NCBI GenBank assembly: GCA_009767595.1
Contig: VSDK01013984.1
Coordinates: forward strand, 108,360-172,359
Length of the DNA: 64,000 bases
DNA from: Symbiodinium kawagutii
Taxonomy: Eukaryota; Sar; Dinophyceae; Suessiales; Symbiodiniaceae
Reading direction: 5' to 3'
Shown: one piece after another, positions 32,468 through 41,972 of the stretch
How positions within the stretch are numbered: the stretch's first letter is position 1
Layout of the letters: every line of letters starts with the position of its first letter
Translations under genes and position numbers: made by a program
Notes under the pieces: model-generated
What the model saw: only the letters and a program-made list of their open reading frames with translations
What the model was told of the DNA's origin: nothing
Database searches by the model: none

Positions 32468-32728
32468 TGCAACCGTTTAACCATATGTGCAACCAAGATC
32501 AACCAAGTGCTATTCACCCTTCGGGATGTCGCATGCCAGGATGGTTTGATGTCATCCCTGCCTTTGGCGGTGCAACGCAATGTGCGGCACACGCTACTTG
32601 ACAATGATGAGAGGGGACTGGTGCATGGTGCGGGTCATGTTTGCATGGAAGTTGAAGCATGCTGCTGGATTGATGATGGTGAATCATACTGGTTCATGAT
32701 AAGGTTGATAATACTTCGTGACGGTTGA
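32468..32728 (+). CDS. exon following an M6 element (unidentified)
   Basis: Open frame from at least 32453. The convincing part reads KINQVLFTLRDVACQDGLMS, SLPLAVQRNVRHTLLDNDER, GLVHGAGHVCMEV. Acceptor either cttccag| inside M6 (32452) or ccggag| (32467); both are in phase 0. After about 32655 the frame stays open to TGA 32726-32728, but composition decays. No domain recognised. Confidence 0.5.
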   Translation, partial: CNRLTICATKINQVLFTLRDVACQDGLMSSLPLAVQRNVRHTLLDNDERGLVHGAGHVCMEVEACCWIDDGESYWFMIRLIILRDG

Positions 32729-32763
32729 TGAAAGTGAAGCATATCGGTGAATGATAAAGGAAA

Positions 32764-32844
32764 ATGGCTACTGATGGTGAACCGAGATCGGGCCGCATCT
32801 TCCAGAGGCTTGCTTTCTCGCCATGGGCGCACACCGCTCATTGA
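32764..32844 (+). CDS. short ORF or terminal exon (unidentified)
   Basis: MATDGEPRSGRIFQRLAFSP, WAHTAH, TGA 32842-32844. Good GC3. Could be a terminal exon. Bases 32845-33322 hold nothing clear. Confidence 0.3.
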   Translation: MATDGEPRSGRIFQRLAFSPWAHTAH

Positions 32845-33322
32845 TATTCCTCACCTGATTTGTGGCTTGAAACTTTAAGCCTGTCTTAGTTTACTCACAA
32901 AGGCTGGGGGTATGTTGGGAGGTTGATGTTGGTTGGCTGATACTCTTGGGATTGCTTATAGCATCTTGTAGCCACCAGCTACAATCACCTCCAACGTGGA
33001 TCGTAGTCACTTGGAAAGCCATCCCCTGTTGACTTTTGGTCACTGTGGCTTGCCAAGGTGTTCCCTGCCCTGGCCATGATTCACCAGCGGCTTCAGGATG
33101 TCAGAAGACTTTCTAGCCATATGGCTATGGGGATATATATTGTCAACCGAAAGATAGATGGATCAACATCTCAACAGCCAGACCAGTTTGGTCATTTCTG
33201 TGAACAGCCTGGGGTAGAGGGTTTTGGACCTACAGTACAACCGTATGCTGGCTCATCATTCACCCAGTTTTTCACCATACATCCGGACCAACTCGCTCCA
33301 TAACGACATGGATTCCACCAAG

Positions 33323-33467
33323 GATTGCACTGAACCCCTGGTTGCAAGTGCGCTGGTTCGGCGATGATGACTGTCAGCGTGCGCCAGGGACGTGGGGGGC
33401 GGGGCCTACCAGCAGCAGCGGTGCCCCGTGGTACTATGATCAGCTGGTTGTGATGCGTCATTGGGCA
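33323..33467 (+). CDS. internal exon (unidentified)
   Basis: Acceptor attccaccaag|, donor ttgggca|gtccat. Frame IALNPWLQVRWFGDDDCQRA, PGTWGAGPTSSSGAPWYYDQ, LVVMRHWA. Trp-rich. The frame is also open upstream to 33303. A related GGWNPWLQL word appears in the exon at 35480. Confidence 0.45.
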
Positions 33468-33641
33468 GTCCATCCTTTCACAATCCCTTTCCTGTAACAT
33501 GAGCTCCCAAGATAGGCTGGCGCTTTGGTTTTGTTCAATCAAGACGTGAAAAGTGATGGTTTAATGGTTGGGGGTTGGGATCGGTTGGGGATTAGAATCA
33601 AGCAGAAACAACAGGTTGTTGAGTGAATTTCCGGGGCTCAG

Positions 33642-33786
33642 GAGCCGCCCCGGTGTGTTTGATCACGGCACGAAGAGTTCGCCGTGGGAAAATCTTCGCT
33701 TCATACCCTGCATATATGAATTTCTTAGAGTTTTTGAGGAGAAAAAAAGTGGATGTCAAGCATGCGAAACCTTGGAATACTCATGA
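33642..33786 (+). CDS. candidate exon (unidentified)
   Basis: Acceptor ggggctcag|. Frame SRPGVFDHGTKSSPWENLRF, IPCIYEFLRVFEEKKSGCQA, CETLEYS, then a stop at 33784-33786. The frame is open upstream to 33568. Confidence 0.4.
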
Positions 33787-33838
33787 TTCATAACTCATAA
33801 CCGACTAACAGGGACAATGCAGGTACCAATAAATCGAC

Positions 33839-34024
33839 ATGAGCCTCTGCGACCAGCCACTGGTGGCTCCGGCGCCGGCCCCCCGATGGCCCACGTCAGA
33901 TCTTCCGGGGGCCATGCCGGCGCGGATGCGCCAAGGCTATTTGCAGCAACACTTCAACCACACGCAGCTGCCATATTTCTTCTCCCAAGAAAAGAGGCGA
34001 GCTCTGCTGGCGGCACTTTGGCAA
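33839..34024 (+). CDS. first or early exon, probably of the glycosyltransferase gene
   Basis: ATG 33839; exactly 62 codons to tggcaa|gtacgc. MSLCDQPLVAPAPAPRWPTS, DLPGAMPARMRQGYLQQHFN, HTQLPYFFSQEKRRALLAAL, WQ. Pro/Ala-rich start, then amphipathic helices. It is the nearest exon upstream of the DXD exon at 34201, but their splice phases (0 then 1) do not join directly. A small exon between them or another acceptor is needed. Link is inferred from position only. Confidence 0.45.
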
Positions 34025-34200
34025 GTACGCACCTCCCGGGACAGGGGCTTGCTGTAGGGAAGCCATGAAGCTACACAGATACCAACCCCCTTGGTAAGGT
34101 ATGTTGAAGGGGATGTACCCCACCTTGAATATACATCAACCAAGTCAGAAATGTACACAGCGAACTCGGGGATCAGGGGCGCAGGGACCACTCATCGCAG

Positions 34201-34296
34201 GGGCAGCTACCGCAGCGACGTGTGCCGTGCAGCAGTGCTGGCGAGGGAAGGCGGTTTCTACACGGATTTGGACGTGGAGCCTGGGCTTGGTCGGAG
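34201..34296 (+). CDS. exon of a family-32-type glycosyltransferase (DXD motif)
   Basis: Acceptor cactcatcgcag|, donor ggtcggag|gtgaga. Frame GSYRSDVCRAAVLAREGGFY, TDLDVEPGLG. The S-D-x-x-R...L-x-x-x-GG-x-Y-x-D-x-D-V pattern is the signature of the glycosyltransferase sugar-binding DXD family (GT32, OCH1-like). Its two Asp of DLD bind the metal and the nucleotide sugar. In that family this block sits near the middle of a Golgi-type transferase. Substrate cannot be told. Confidence 0.65.
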
Positions 34297-35479
34297 GTGA
34301 GAGCTCGGAGCTGTAGTGGGTCCAGTATCGCACTTTAGTGAATGATGATCCACGATGATCCATGATGATCCATGATGATCCATGATGATCCATGTGGTTA
34401 TCTTGAGTATGATACTTTGTTGAACATTGATGTTGCAATGAACACGGCATGCAAACTAAGGAGCCATGTTGATTGTTTAGATCACTACAAGTACACTGGA
34501 AATGGATGGAAATGGCTAGTCCGACCAAGTCGAATGGCTCAAACGGCTCGAACAGCGCCAAGGTGTTGGGGGTTCCAAGGGGCCCAAGATGGTGCATGGT
34601 TTCATCCAGATGCGTTTTTTATTGAGGGGGCATGCCAGCTACGTACAATACAACTTGGATGTTGTCTTTTGAGATTGATGCATCATACTCCTTGCATCCC
34701 CTTGCTATTATTGCTATGGCTATTAGGGAAACAAGGCGGCTCGGGCGAATTGATGGAACCCTCAGTGGTGGCTCAGGTAAATGGTTGGGGGTGCAAGGTG
34801 ATGCCTCGTAACCAGGGAACCCCTGGCGTAGGGATGGTTACCGGTAGGTAAGCGGAAGGGTATGCCTGCTAGTTGCCCACATAACTAACGATTGGGGCCA
34901 CCACTTGATTCGATGTCAGGAAATGAAGTGGAAGTTTGAGGATCTTGCTGGAAATGTGCCTCAGCTCACAGTGGGATGCCGGCATGGCTTTTTGGAAACC
35001 CAACAAGGTTCATCAGTCGTGAAAAAATGTGTCCATGCGAGTTTTATGGCCGATTCGGTAGAGTACACTATTGGTACAAATTGTAAGTATCTTTGTTCCA
35101 AGTTATAGTCAAAAAAATTGTCAATTTGGTTGAACGTGTTTGGTAATTTACACATTTGATTTGTATACAGGCGCATGCGGAATTATCGATGTTCATTTTC
35201 ACAGAAGCTAGCTACTCATTTGAATAGACTTTGTTTTCAGAACCACCATGGAGATAGAGAAGGGGCTAATTTTCATAGCTGTCAACCATTAACCCATTGA
35301 TTAACCAACCATTTTCAATCCTCGATAGTACTTAATTACCAGGGTTTTGAATCATTAACAGGTACCCTTGGCCCCCCAAAACCATGATTTTGTGGGCTAT
35401 AGCCCATCTTTTAAAACCTTTCTTAAGGGTTTTGGGCCAAGGGATCGATTCCCATGATTCATCAACCACGGTCACATGG
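34297..35479. other. intron-like stretch in the glycosyltransferase region
   Basis: Starts with GTGAGA. Contains a tandem of ccatgatgat (34344-34393) and a 159-codon + frame (34372-34851) of mixed quality. A short piece before gctcag|gtaaat (GGSGELMEPSVVAQ, about 34737-34778) may be an exon. Another + frame at 34905-35108 is possible. Confidence 0.35.
34344..34393. repeat. 12-bp tandem repeat (GATGATCCATGA type)
   Basis: About four copies of gatgatccat in a row. Confidence 0.85.
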
Positions 35480-35636
35480 GTCCGCCGTGGTGATTGGCAC
35501 ATCCGGCGGGTGGAACCCCTGGCTGCAACTGAGGGGCCAGGGACCACCTCCCCACGAGTTTCTCCAACATTTCGGGCGCTTGCTCAACCATCAGCAGATG
35601 ATAGCAGCTGCTTCGCATCGTTGTAGCCACCCCTAA
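35480..35636 (+). CDS. candidate exon (unidentified)
   Basis: Frame VVIGTSGGWNPWLQLRGQGP, PPHEFLQHFGRLLNHQQMIA, AASHRCSHP, stop 35634-35636. The helical middle is convincing. The 5' edge is not fixed. Confidence 0.45.
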
Positions 35637-35708
35637 CCAGCCCTTGAACCGTCACTCAGCATCCGGAAGACCAGCTGTTTGACCCAACCATTGATCCTGA
35701 AATCCAGC

Positions 35709-35929
35709 ACTTCGCAATGTCAGTCGCCCCAAGAACTCGCTTTCCGTTGGCCCAGGTGACGTCATTTTTGGCCAGCTATTCCGAGGAGAGTCAGCCATGG
35801 GGGAGCCTGGCACCATGGGGGCCAGACAAGGCTCAGACAGCCAAGGTCATCACACAGCTGCAGGTGCTCAGGGTTCCAGAGCTTGGTGCAGCAACAGCCA
35901 AGCTGGTTATGCCAGTGGTTTGCTGGTAG
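35709..35929 (+). CDS. candidate exon after a TTGACCCA acceptor region (unidentified)
   Basis: ttgaccca at 35679-35686, 22 nt before aaatccag|. Frame HFAMSVAPRTRFPLAQVTSF, LASYSEESQPWGSLAPWGPD, KAQTAKVITQLQVLRVPELG, AATAKLVMPVVCW, TAG. Could end earlier at ctgcag|gtgctc. Edges may be off by one base. Confidence 0.5.
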
Positions 35930-36188
35930 TGAAAGGGCTGATCATCTGAGAGTCCCTGCTGTGCCAACAGTGATCACCGGCCGTTGCCTGTGAGCAAGCT
36001 ATGAGTGACCAGAGATATGAATTGCAGGAATTTCATTTTACAACGTGGTTGCTAGTTCAATTAATTATGAAAAGGAAACAAAAGGTATCTCAGTCGTTTT
36101 CCTCACAGCTTGAGCCCTCAAACCTGCAAAGGAAATAAAAGGAAACAAAAGGGCTCATCATTTGAACTCGCAACTTGGCCCTCAAACC

Positions 36189-36335
36189 TGCACGGTTTTC
36201 CATGCGCCCGGAAGCTTCTTGGCCTTGCGCCAGGACGGCTCGGTGCTGAATGCCATGATGGGCTGTACTGCCAACAGTTCCGTGATGAAGGACCGCCCTG
36301 GGCACTTCTTGAGATCAGCGGGTCTTGATTACTAA
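36189..36335 (+). CDS. candidate exon, possibly same glycosyltransferase gene
   Basis: Frame CTVFHAPGSFLALRQDGSVL, NAMMGCTANSSVMKD, then RPGHFLRSAGLDY and TAA 36333-36335. The GSVLNAMMG part loosely resembles the N-A-xx-A/G segment that follows the DXD block in GT32 proteins. This is a weak resemblance by eye. Composition drops after VMKD, so a splice may lie there. Confidence 0.4.
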   Translation, partial: CTVFHAPGSFLALRQDGSVLNAMMGCTANSSVMKDRPGHFLRSAGLDY

Positions 36336-36537
36336 GTTCACCACCAACTGACTATAGTAGTAGAGGTCATAAGCAAGAGGTGACTTTTATGGCTAGTAGT
36401 TTCACAGTTAACATCAGTTAACCATCACTTGGCTATCAAACAACCATCAACTAACCGTCAACCAACCCTGAACCAAACAGCAACCAACCAAGAACCAACC
36501 ACCAGTGAACTTCATTCCATCGCCGAACTGTTGTTAG

Positions 36538-36597
36538 CCCCCCAGTTGTCGACTGGCCTTTGCAGGAGATCCTCCAGCAACTGCTCATTTTCTACAG
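36538..36597 (+). CDS. small exon (unidentified)
   Basis: Frame PPVVDWPLQEILQQLLIFYR ending at ttctacag|gtagaa. An alternative is acceptor tttgcag| with frame GRTALLWALL to donor gttgcg|gtgaga. Confidence 0.35.
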
Positions 36598-37235
36598 GTA
36601 GAACCGCGCTGTTATGGGCGCTGTTGCGGTGAGAAGGGGTGGTGTTTGTGGTGGTGAAGTCGTGGTTGACTGATGGTTAAAGGATGCTTAAGTGAGTGAT
36701 GGTCTGAAATGATGGGAAATGATGGTTAAGTCAACCTGTCACTCAGTGGCTCAGATGATGGTCGAGACTGATGGTGATGGGAAGTTGATGCTTGTCGATG
36801 GTGCTTTTGCTAGTTCTTGATGGTTCGATGACCATCATTAAAAATCGTGGATGCGCTGCTTAATAACATCATCACTGAGCCTTGTTGTGAACAAGTCGTT
36901 CATCAGTGAGTAACCAATTCTGAACCCTTGATTAATGACATTTGCAACCACTTGCGACTTGTCAAGTACCAACCTGCGATCAACAATCAACTTGTTGACC
37001 AGCTACCACTCACTTAGCAGCCAGTCATAAAATATCAACTAGTTGACTACCAATGACTGTAACGGCCATTAACCTCCAGATGCACTGAATCATGAATAAC
37101 CGGCTGGTGAACCGTCAGTTCTTAATTAAGCACAATGGCCAACTTCAGTCATTGACGGAGAGTCATTATCCAATCATGCATTCAGCAGCACCAGTGATCA
37201 ACCAGTTTGCATGCCATTTTGATGAGACATCAACT
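36598..37235. other. intron-like stretch
   Basis: T/G-rich then AT-rich; no gene seen. Confidence 0.4.
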
Positions 37236-37431
37236 AACTAACAAACGCACCAACTAACTACCTAACTACCTAACTAAGTCACAAACTAACTACCTAACTA
37301 ACTAACAAACTAGCTACCCAACTGACTAACTACCTACCTAACTAGCTACCTAACCAACTACCTAACTAGCTACCTAACTACCTACCCAACTAACTACCTA
37401 TCTACCTACCTACCTAACTACCCAGCTAACA
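37236..37431. repeat. imperfect CTAACTAC tandem repeat
   Basis: About 200 bp of aactaactacctaactagct-type 4-bp units (CTAA, CTAC, CTAG mixed). Confidence 0.85.
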
Positions 37432-37471
37432 GTCACCAAGTACCAGTCACGAACCATCCATGTTGACTCAG

Positions 37472-37555
37472 GGGCGAACCAGTGGAGCGCTATGGCACCA
37501 CCTCGGAGTGGATGGGGCCCATCACGGCCCTGGCTGGCTTGAAGGCGAGGTCGTG
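37472..37555 (+). CDS. internal exon (unidentified)
   Basis: Acceptor atgttgactcag|, donor aggtcgtg|gtgagc. Frame GEPVERYGTTSEWMGPITAL, AGLKARS. Both splice signals strong. It could belong to the glycosyltransferase gene upstream, from position only. Confidence 0.5.
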
Positions 37556-37720
37556 GTGAGCCGCGGTGGTCCCGCAGTCATGGGCCAGGGCGACAAGGGG
37601 GGACAAATGGCTTGCGACTTTGTCTCGTGAGATTCAACTGGCTGGGAGTTGTTTTGATCGGTTTTTCTTAGGGGTTACAATCATCAATAATGGTTGATAA
37701 TAGGGAATAAGAAGCCACAA

Positions 37721-37833
37721 CTACTGGTTGGTGGTATGAAAAGTTTTGAATATGATTCCCCCCTAGTAGTTATTGACAAATGGTTGGTTGACGAGCATAT
37801 TTTTCATAAGGGTTGAAACCACCAACCAGTAGT
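37721..37833 (+). mobile_element. M2 MITE, best-preserved copy
   Basis: Perfect 15-bp inverted ends actactggttggtgg and ccaccaaccagtagt, followed inward by near-matches; 113 bp in all. Interior ttgacaaatggttggttgac. Confidence 0.85.
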
Positions 37834-38575
37834 GTTTTTTTTTCGGGATTTGTGGTGGTTTCTTAAGCTAGTAGCTGCTTAATGATGGCAAATTTATGGG
37901 ATTTGTGGTGGTTTCTTGCTGATTGATAGGGGGTTATATTGGTTAATTAAAGGGAATGACCAACAACAGTAATGGCCAAACAACTATTGTATGGTGGTTT
38001 CTCAAGCTAGTAGTTGGTTAGTGATGCCTAGTAGCTGGTGATGGCAAATGGATGCTTGAGATTCCTGGTGATGATTGTTCTGTCTTTCATTATTTTGATT
38101 CATGGTTAAGGATAGGGGGGAAGAGCGAGCAATCTGGCTATGATTATTCATTGAGTAATTGGGGAAGATAATACTCGCTATTGCTTACAATCACCATGAC
38201 CCGTTGATAGTAATTAATTGACTACACAATGAATTTTAAACTGACCATGAACTATGGGACTATTCAAACGCACGGACAACTATCAACAAACCAACCATGA
38301 TTATCCATGATTCACGTTTCTTAACTTGGTCTTAAGGTTGTTTTTCTCAATGCATTTTACCACTGCACATGTTTTCACGGTTCACAACTGAACTAAAACC
38401 GTTGAGTAACCACTGACTAACCATTATCTCAGTTGACTCTAGTCATTTTTCCTGACCTAGCTTCTATCACCATCAAGTAACCATTCCCTTAACCAACCAC
38501 CAGCTCAACTGACCATCATTTCAACTGACTACAACCATTTTTCCCGACCTAACCATCAACTAACCATTCACTTAA
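37834..38575. other. AT-rich stretch with M3 fragments
   Basis: Three copies of gtggtttct(ta/tg/ca)ag at about 37856, 37909 and 37995 look like M3 left ends. From 38400 the + strand turns G-poor (aaccatca words). No gene. Confidence 0.4.
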
Positions 38576-38636
38576 CCAACCACCCAACCACCCAACCACC
38601 CAACCACCCAACCACCCAACCACCCAACCATCCAAC
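38576..38636. repeat. CCAACCAC tandem repeat
   Basis: Seven to eight units of aaccacccaaccaccc, then aaccatcc. Confidence 0.85.
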
Positions 38637-38665
38637 CATCCAACATCCAGCGCACCACTCCGCAG

Positions 38666-38746
38666 GCCACCGCCGCCCACGCGTGTCCCGATGCCGATCT
38701 GGCGCCCAGCAGCAGTGCGGACGTCTTTTGCGGTGCCGTGGCAGCA
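38666..38746 (+). CDS. internal exon (unidentified)
   Basis: Acceptor cactccgcag|, donor ggcagca|gtgagc. Exactly 27 codons: ATAAHACPDADLAPSSSADV, FCGAVAA. Symmetric phase 0-0, Ala/Asp-rich. Confidence 0.45.
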
Positions 38747-38800
38747 GTGAGCCTTGGGGGTATCCGTTGCTGCTGCGACCTGCCAGGAATGATGGGAATT

Positions 38801-38970
38801 ACTGGATGGCTTATACCCACTAACTTAGGTTTTTACCATAAAAAAAAATGTAGTGGTTATATGGTAAAACCTAAGCTTATAGCCACTAACTTAGGCTTTT
38901 GTTGTGTTTTTGGGATATGATTGATTTACAGTATAACTAATAAAAATACATATGTTTAGCAAGGGATCTA
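38801..38970 (+). mobile_element. M4 element with an internal hairpin insert, copy 3
   Basis: actggatggcttatacccac start and the usual core near 38910, but lengthened by about 55 bp. The extra part holds an inverted pair cttaggtttttaccata / tatggtaaaacctaag and a second gccactaacttaggctttt. Confidence 0.75.
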
Positions 38971-38978
38971 GCTCAATG

Positions 38979-39077
38979 ATGGTTTCTCAAAATAGGGGTA
39001 CCCCAAAAATAGCTGGTTTATTACTGTAAATGGTTAATAATGGATGATTTGGGGGATCCCCTATTTTGAGAAACCAT
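38979..39077 (+). mobile_element. M3 MITE, second good copy
   Basis: atggtttctcaaaatagggg to cccctattttgagaaaccat: about 20-bp inverted ends; about 99 bp, 8 bp after the M4 copy. Confidence 0.85.
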
Positions 39078-39469
39078 CAATGGTAATGCCAACCCAGGAT
39101 GAAGCGACACCCGAGGGTCAACCATTAGGTTCCATAGGTAACCAATTAGGATTAAAATGGAAACTAACCAAGGATTAATGAATCCTAGGTTGATTATTTG
39201 GGGGGTCACCATTTCAAAGGGAAACCAAGGTTTATAGGGGATACGCCCTATTAATCAACCTGGGGTTTGTTGATCCTGGGTCAACATTAACCACCTTATG
39301 GTCATTGTGGTTATCATCAATGGTCATGATGATTCTAAGTGTTCATGACAACTGCTCATGAAGATTGCCAGTCATGATAGTTAGTATTGACAAGCAAGCA
39401 GCGAGCCGTGTTTTCTTTGCGGCATGCACTCATATTTGAAATCATGTTTTGTTTTTATCTTTCTCTCAG
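39078..39469. other. non-coding stretch
   Basis: AT-rich; ends in gtttttatctttctctcag|, one of the best pyrimidine-rich acceptors in the window. Confidence 0.4.
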
Positions 39470-39688
39470 TCACAATTAGCCAAAAGATCCATCTCAGCTG
39501 GCCAACAGTTGGAAACATCCCCAAACTCAAACTCTGGCGAGCTGCACATTGCAGCAGGAGCTGGTGTTTTGTTGGTGACAGATCAGCTGCCATATCCCTA
39601 TTTGTCGGCTGGGCATTGTCCCGTGCAAAGCAGCATCCCTAATCTGAGATGCATATTGAGGAGCTATCATCAGTTGAATCACAAATAA
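39470..39688 (+). CDS. candidate exon after a strong acceptor, frame ambiguous
   Basis: Frame 1: SQLAKRSISAGQQLETSPNS, NSGELHIAAGAGVLLVTDQL, PYPYLSAGHCPVQSS, stop at 39688. Frame 2: VTISQKIHLSWPTVGNIPKL, KLWRAAHCSRSWCFVGDRSA, ending at TAA 39640-39642. Frame 1 looks the better protein. No domain recognised. Confidence 0.4.
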   Translation, partial: SQLAKRSISAGQQLETSPNSNSGELHIAAGAGVLLVTDQLPYPYLSAGHCPVQSSIPNLRCILRSYHQLNHK

Positions 39689-40320
39689 ATGACCTGCGGG
39701 GTCACCAACTATATAACCATCATTCATCAATGTCATCAATGAATCATAATTAATGAACCACCTTTTGCTGCTATTAACCCAACAAGTGAGGATGTGTCAG
39801 AAGCTCTAAGGGGTTGTGACCCCAGCTCTCCCAGTAGATGATTCTACATACACCGGCGCCATGCAAAGGCTCAGAGGTCTTCAGGATGTTTCAGGCTGGA
39901 CATGGGCAACGGTCAAAGTTCTTTGTGATTGCCGTGGTTGATATTTGGCTTGTATCTGGCTTAATGATTGGTTAGTCAAATCCATTTGTGCTTATTCAAT
40001 TGAGTGATGCACCCTGAGTTCTGAGTCCTTAGCCAAACATCCTCGAGGCATTTTTTCAAAGATGAAACTTCACCTTTCGTGCCCTCGCATCGGCCAGGAG
40101 AAGCAACTTATGTTGCTCGGCGCTGCGATGAGAAGCCGGGGGATGGATAACATGTGTCAATACAAACCATCCAGAAAAGTGGGAAGTGAACATCCCAACA
40201 AAAACTATCTAAGTCGATCAGTTGATGGTCTAAGTTGATCAGTTGAGGGGACTTAACAAGGAGAACTCCCAGGCTTTGGACCCACCCCCCATGGCTGCTC
40301 GCCCCCTCCCATGGCCTCAG
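39689..40320. other. non-coding stretch
   Basis: No convincing island until the acceptor atggcctcag| at 40320. The frame of the next exon is open back to about 40265. Confidence 0.35.
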
Positions 40321-40498
40321 GTGCTACTGGGATAACGACCCGGACTGCCCCGGGAGCCGGTACACCTCGGAATTCCCAGGGGTCAAGTATGGCATCTACG
40401 TGCCGTTGCTCAGCTGCACTTGGGAGGGAGAGGGGACTGGACCCCCGGGGATCCAGTGCCATGTCTCTCTAACGAGGGAGCGTGGGCCAGTGGTCTAA
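40321..40498 (+). CDS. terminal exon, Cys-containing domain (unidentified)
   Basis: Acceptor ccatggcctcag|. 1 nt plus 58 codons: CYWDNDPDCPGSRYTSEFPG, VKYGIYVPLLSCTWEGEGTG, PPGIQCHVSLTRERGPVV, TAA 40496-40498. Four Cys and several aromatics suggest a small disulphide or extracellular-type fold. Strong codon bias. Family not recognised. Confidence 0.5.
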
Positions 40499-40593
40499 TG
40501 AAATGGTGGGTTCAACTTGGGTGGGTGAATTCGCATGGACTCATTTTTTGAGTTGTAAAGTTTGGAGGTCCACCAGCCAGGAAAAACGTACCG

Positions 40594-40733
40594 TTTGCAC
40601 TGGGAGTCGCGCAGCAATCCTGAGAGTGTCAATTGGAGGTCGTGCCTGGTCACCAGAAAACGCGTTGTCGGTGGGGAATTATAATTCTCAACCAGCAGCT
40701 TTCATGAATATGGTTGGAATCACCATGATTTAA
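40594..40733 (+). CDS. candidate exon (weak)
   Basis: After ccaccagccag|, frame EKRTVCTGSRAAILRVSIGG, RAWSPENALSVGNYNSQPAA, FMNMVGITMI, then TAA. Moderate GC. Confidence 0.3.
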
Positions 40734-41383
40734 CAGTGCTACCTTTCTTAGTTCTTAGTCGTAACAAGTCATCATCAATAACCGTGGGAAAGGGACCATA
40801 TTGGACATATACTTACTGATTTCCGATCGTTCCCAACCGTGAAGCCATGATCTACCCAATAGTGGCTCACGATTAGCCATCATAAAATGAAGTTATATCA
40901 ATAGCGAATCATCATCCACCATGATTTAACCTTGAGTTAACAATCAACATTGACCATCAATCTCAATTCAGTTTTTACTCCATTATCCACCTTCAGGATA
41001 ACTTGTTATTTTTTCACGTTTCATCAAATTATCATTATCAACCAGTACTGATTTTCACTGCGGACCACTATCAATCCACAGTAAGCCAGTGCTCATTGCG
41101 TTTAGTCAACCATTCCGGATTAATTCATCAAGAGTGCTTATATGTTTTATTATCAACCAAAAAATGCTCAACAATGTTCCATTGTCCATCCCAGTGCTCA
41201 TGTAAAGGCTCATCACGAGCCATCACAATGGAGCATCACCATGAACCACTTACGGTAGCTCCAAATCGTTCCCCCGTTAAAATGGCTTTGCGCCAAAGTA
41301 GGGTACCCAACAACTCACTAAAAAAATGACCGACCAGGAAACCAAATTGGTTTGGGAGTGCCATTATTTTGGCACATGCCCAC
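40734..41383. other. AT-rich, G-poor stretch
   Basis: aaccatcat-type words from 40850 to 41250. A 108-codon + frame at 41003-41329 has no coding bias. No gene. Confidence 0.4.
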
Positions 41384-41600
41384 ATGGCAGCGGGTCAAAA
41401 CCCCATACCCCTGGTTCTCCATCATTAACCATTGTTCTCCCACTACTATTGTTGGTTAATATCCCCAATTATTGTTGGTCAATGTTGACCCACATCCACA
41501 TAGTTGGTATATATTCCCTATACTTGTTATATTTATCAACCATTAACCAACTAGTTAACCATTGATCGGTCGGTTTATAATGACCCAAATGGCCATATGG
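41384..41600 (+). mobile_element. M1 element, long form
   Basis: atggcagcgggtcaaaaccc start, internal ttgacccacatccacata at 41484, and a second end-like atgacccaaatggccatatg near 41580, 50 nt before the next acceptor. Built like the copies at 27529 and 52538. Confidence 0.6.
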
Positions 41601-41637
41601 CCTGGCCGGTTGGGATACCCCCAACCGCTCCCAGCAG

Positions 41638-41729
41638 ACGAGGTCCGGTGCCCTGGTCGCCTGGCCTCGCTTTGCCAACTGCTCAGAGCGCCTTGGCAGC
41701 GCACGCGACAGCGCCGGCAACGGGACCGG
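41638..41729 (+). CDS. internal exon (unidentified)
   Basis: Acceptor cgctcccagcag|, donor gaccgg|gtgaaa. 30 codons plus 2 nt: TRSGALVAWPRFANCSERLG, SARDSAGNGT. High GC3, clean frame. Confidence 0.5.
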
Positions 41730-41752
41730 GTGAAAATGTAAGAGGTACCCCT

Positions 41753-41972
41753 AGTAAACTAACCTGGAAGCTGATGGTGGTGGCTATGTAAGGTTGATGG
41801 TTAGTTCTTAACATTAAACCCACCATCAGCTATTAGCATAGGTTTGAAAATTTAAACTAACCTGGAAGCTGAAAATCAACATGGGTGGTTGGTAAATCGC
41901 TCCCGCCAAAAAAAAAAAACATCAAACAAAAACATCATCAGAGGCAAACTAGCCTAGAAGTGGAAAATCCAT
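41753..41972. mobile_element. cluster of M6 termini
   Basis: gtaaactaacctggaagctga at 41753, ttaaactaacctggaagctg at 41853, and caaactagcctagaagtgga at 41945: three copies of the same end in one orientation, with no right end seen. Confidence 0.55.

Noticed and set aside
37236..37431. CTAACTAC array as a possible telomere-like or CRISPR repeat
   Set aside because: Units are degenerate 4-mers without spacers; not TTTAGGG-type telomere sequence.
41638..41729. Exon as part of a prolyl 4-hydroxylase
   Set aside because: A vague resemblance only; no HxD or Fe-binding His in the exon.
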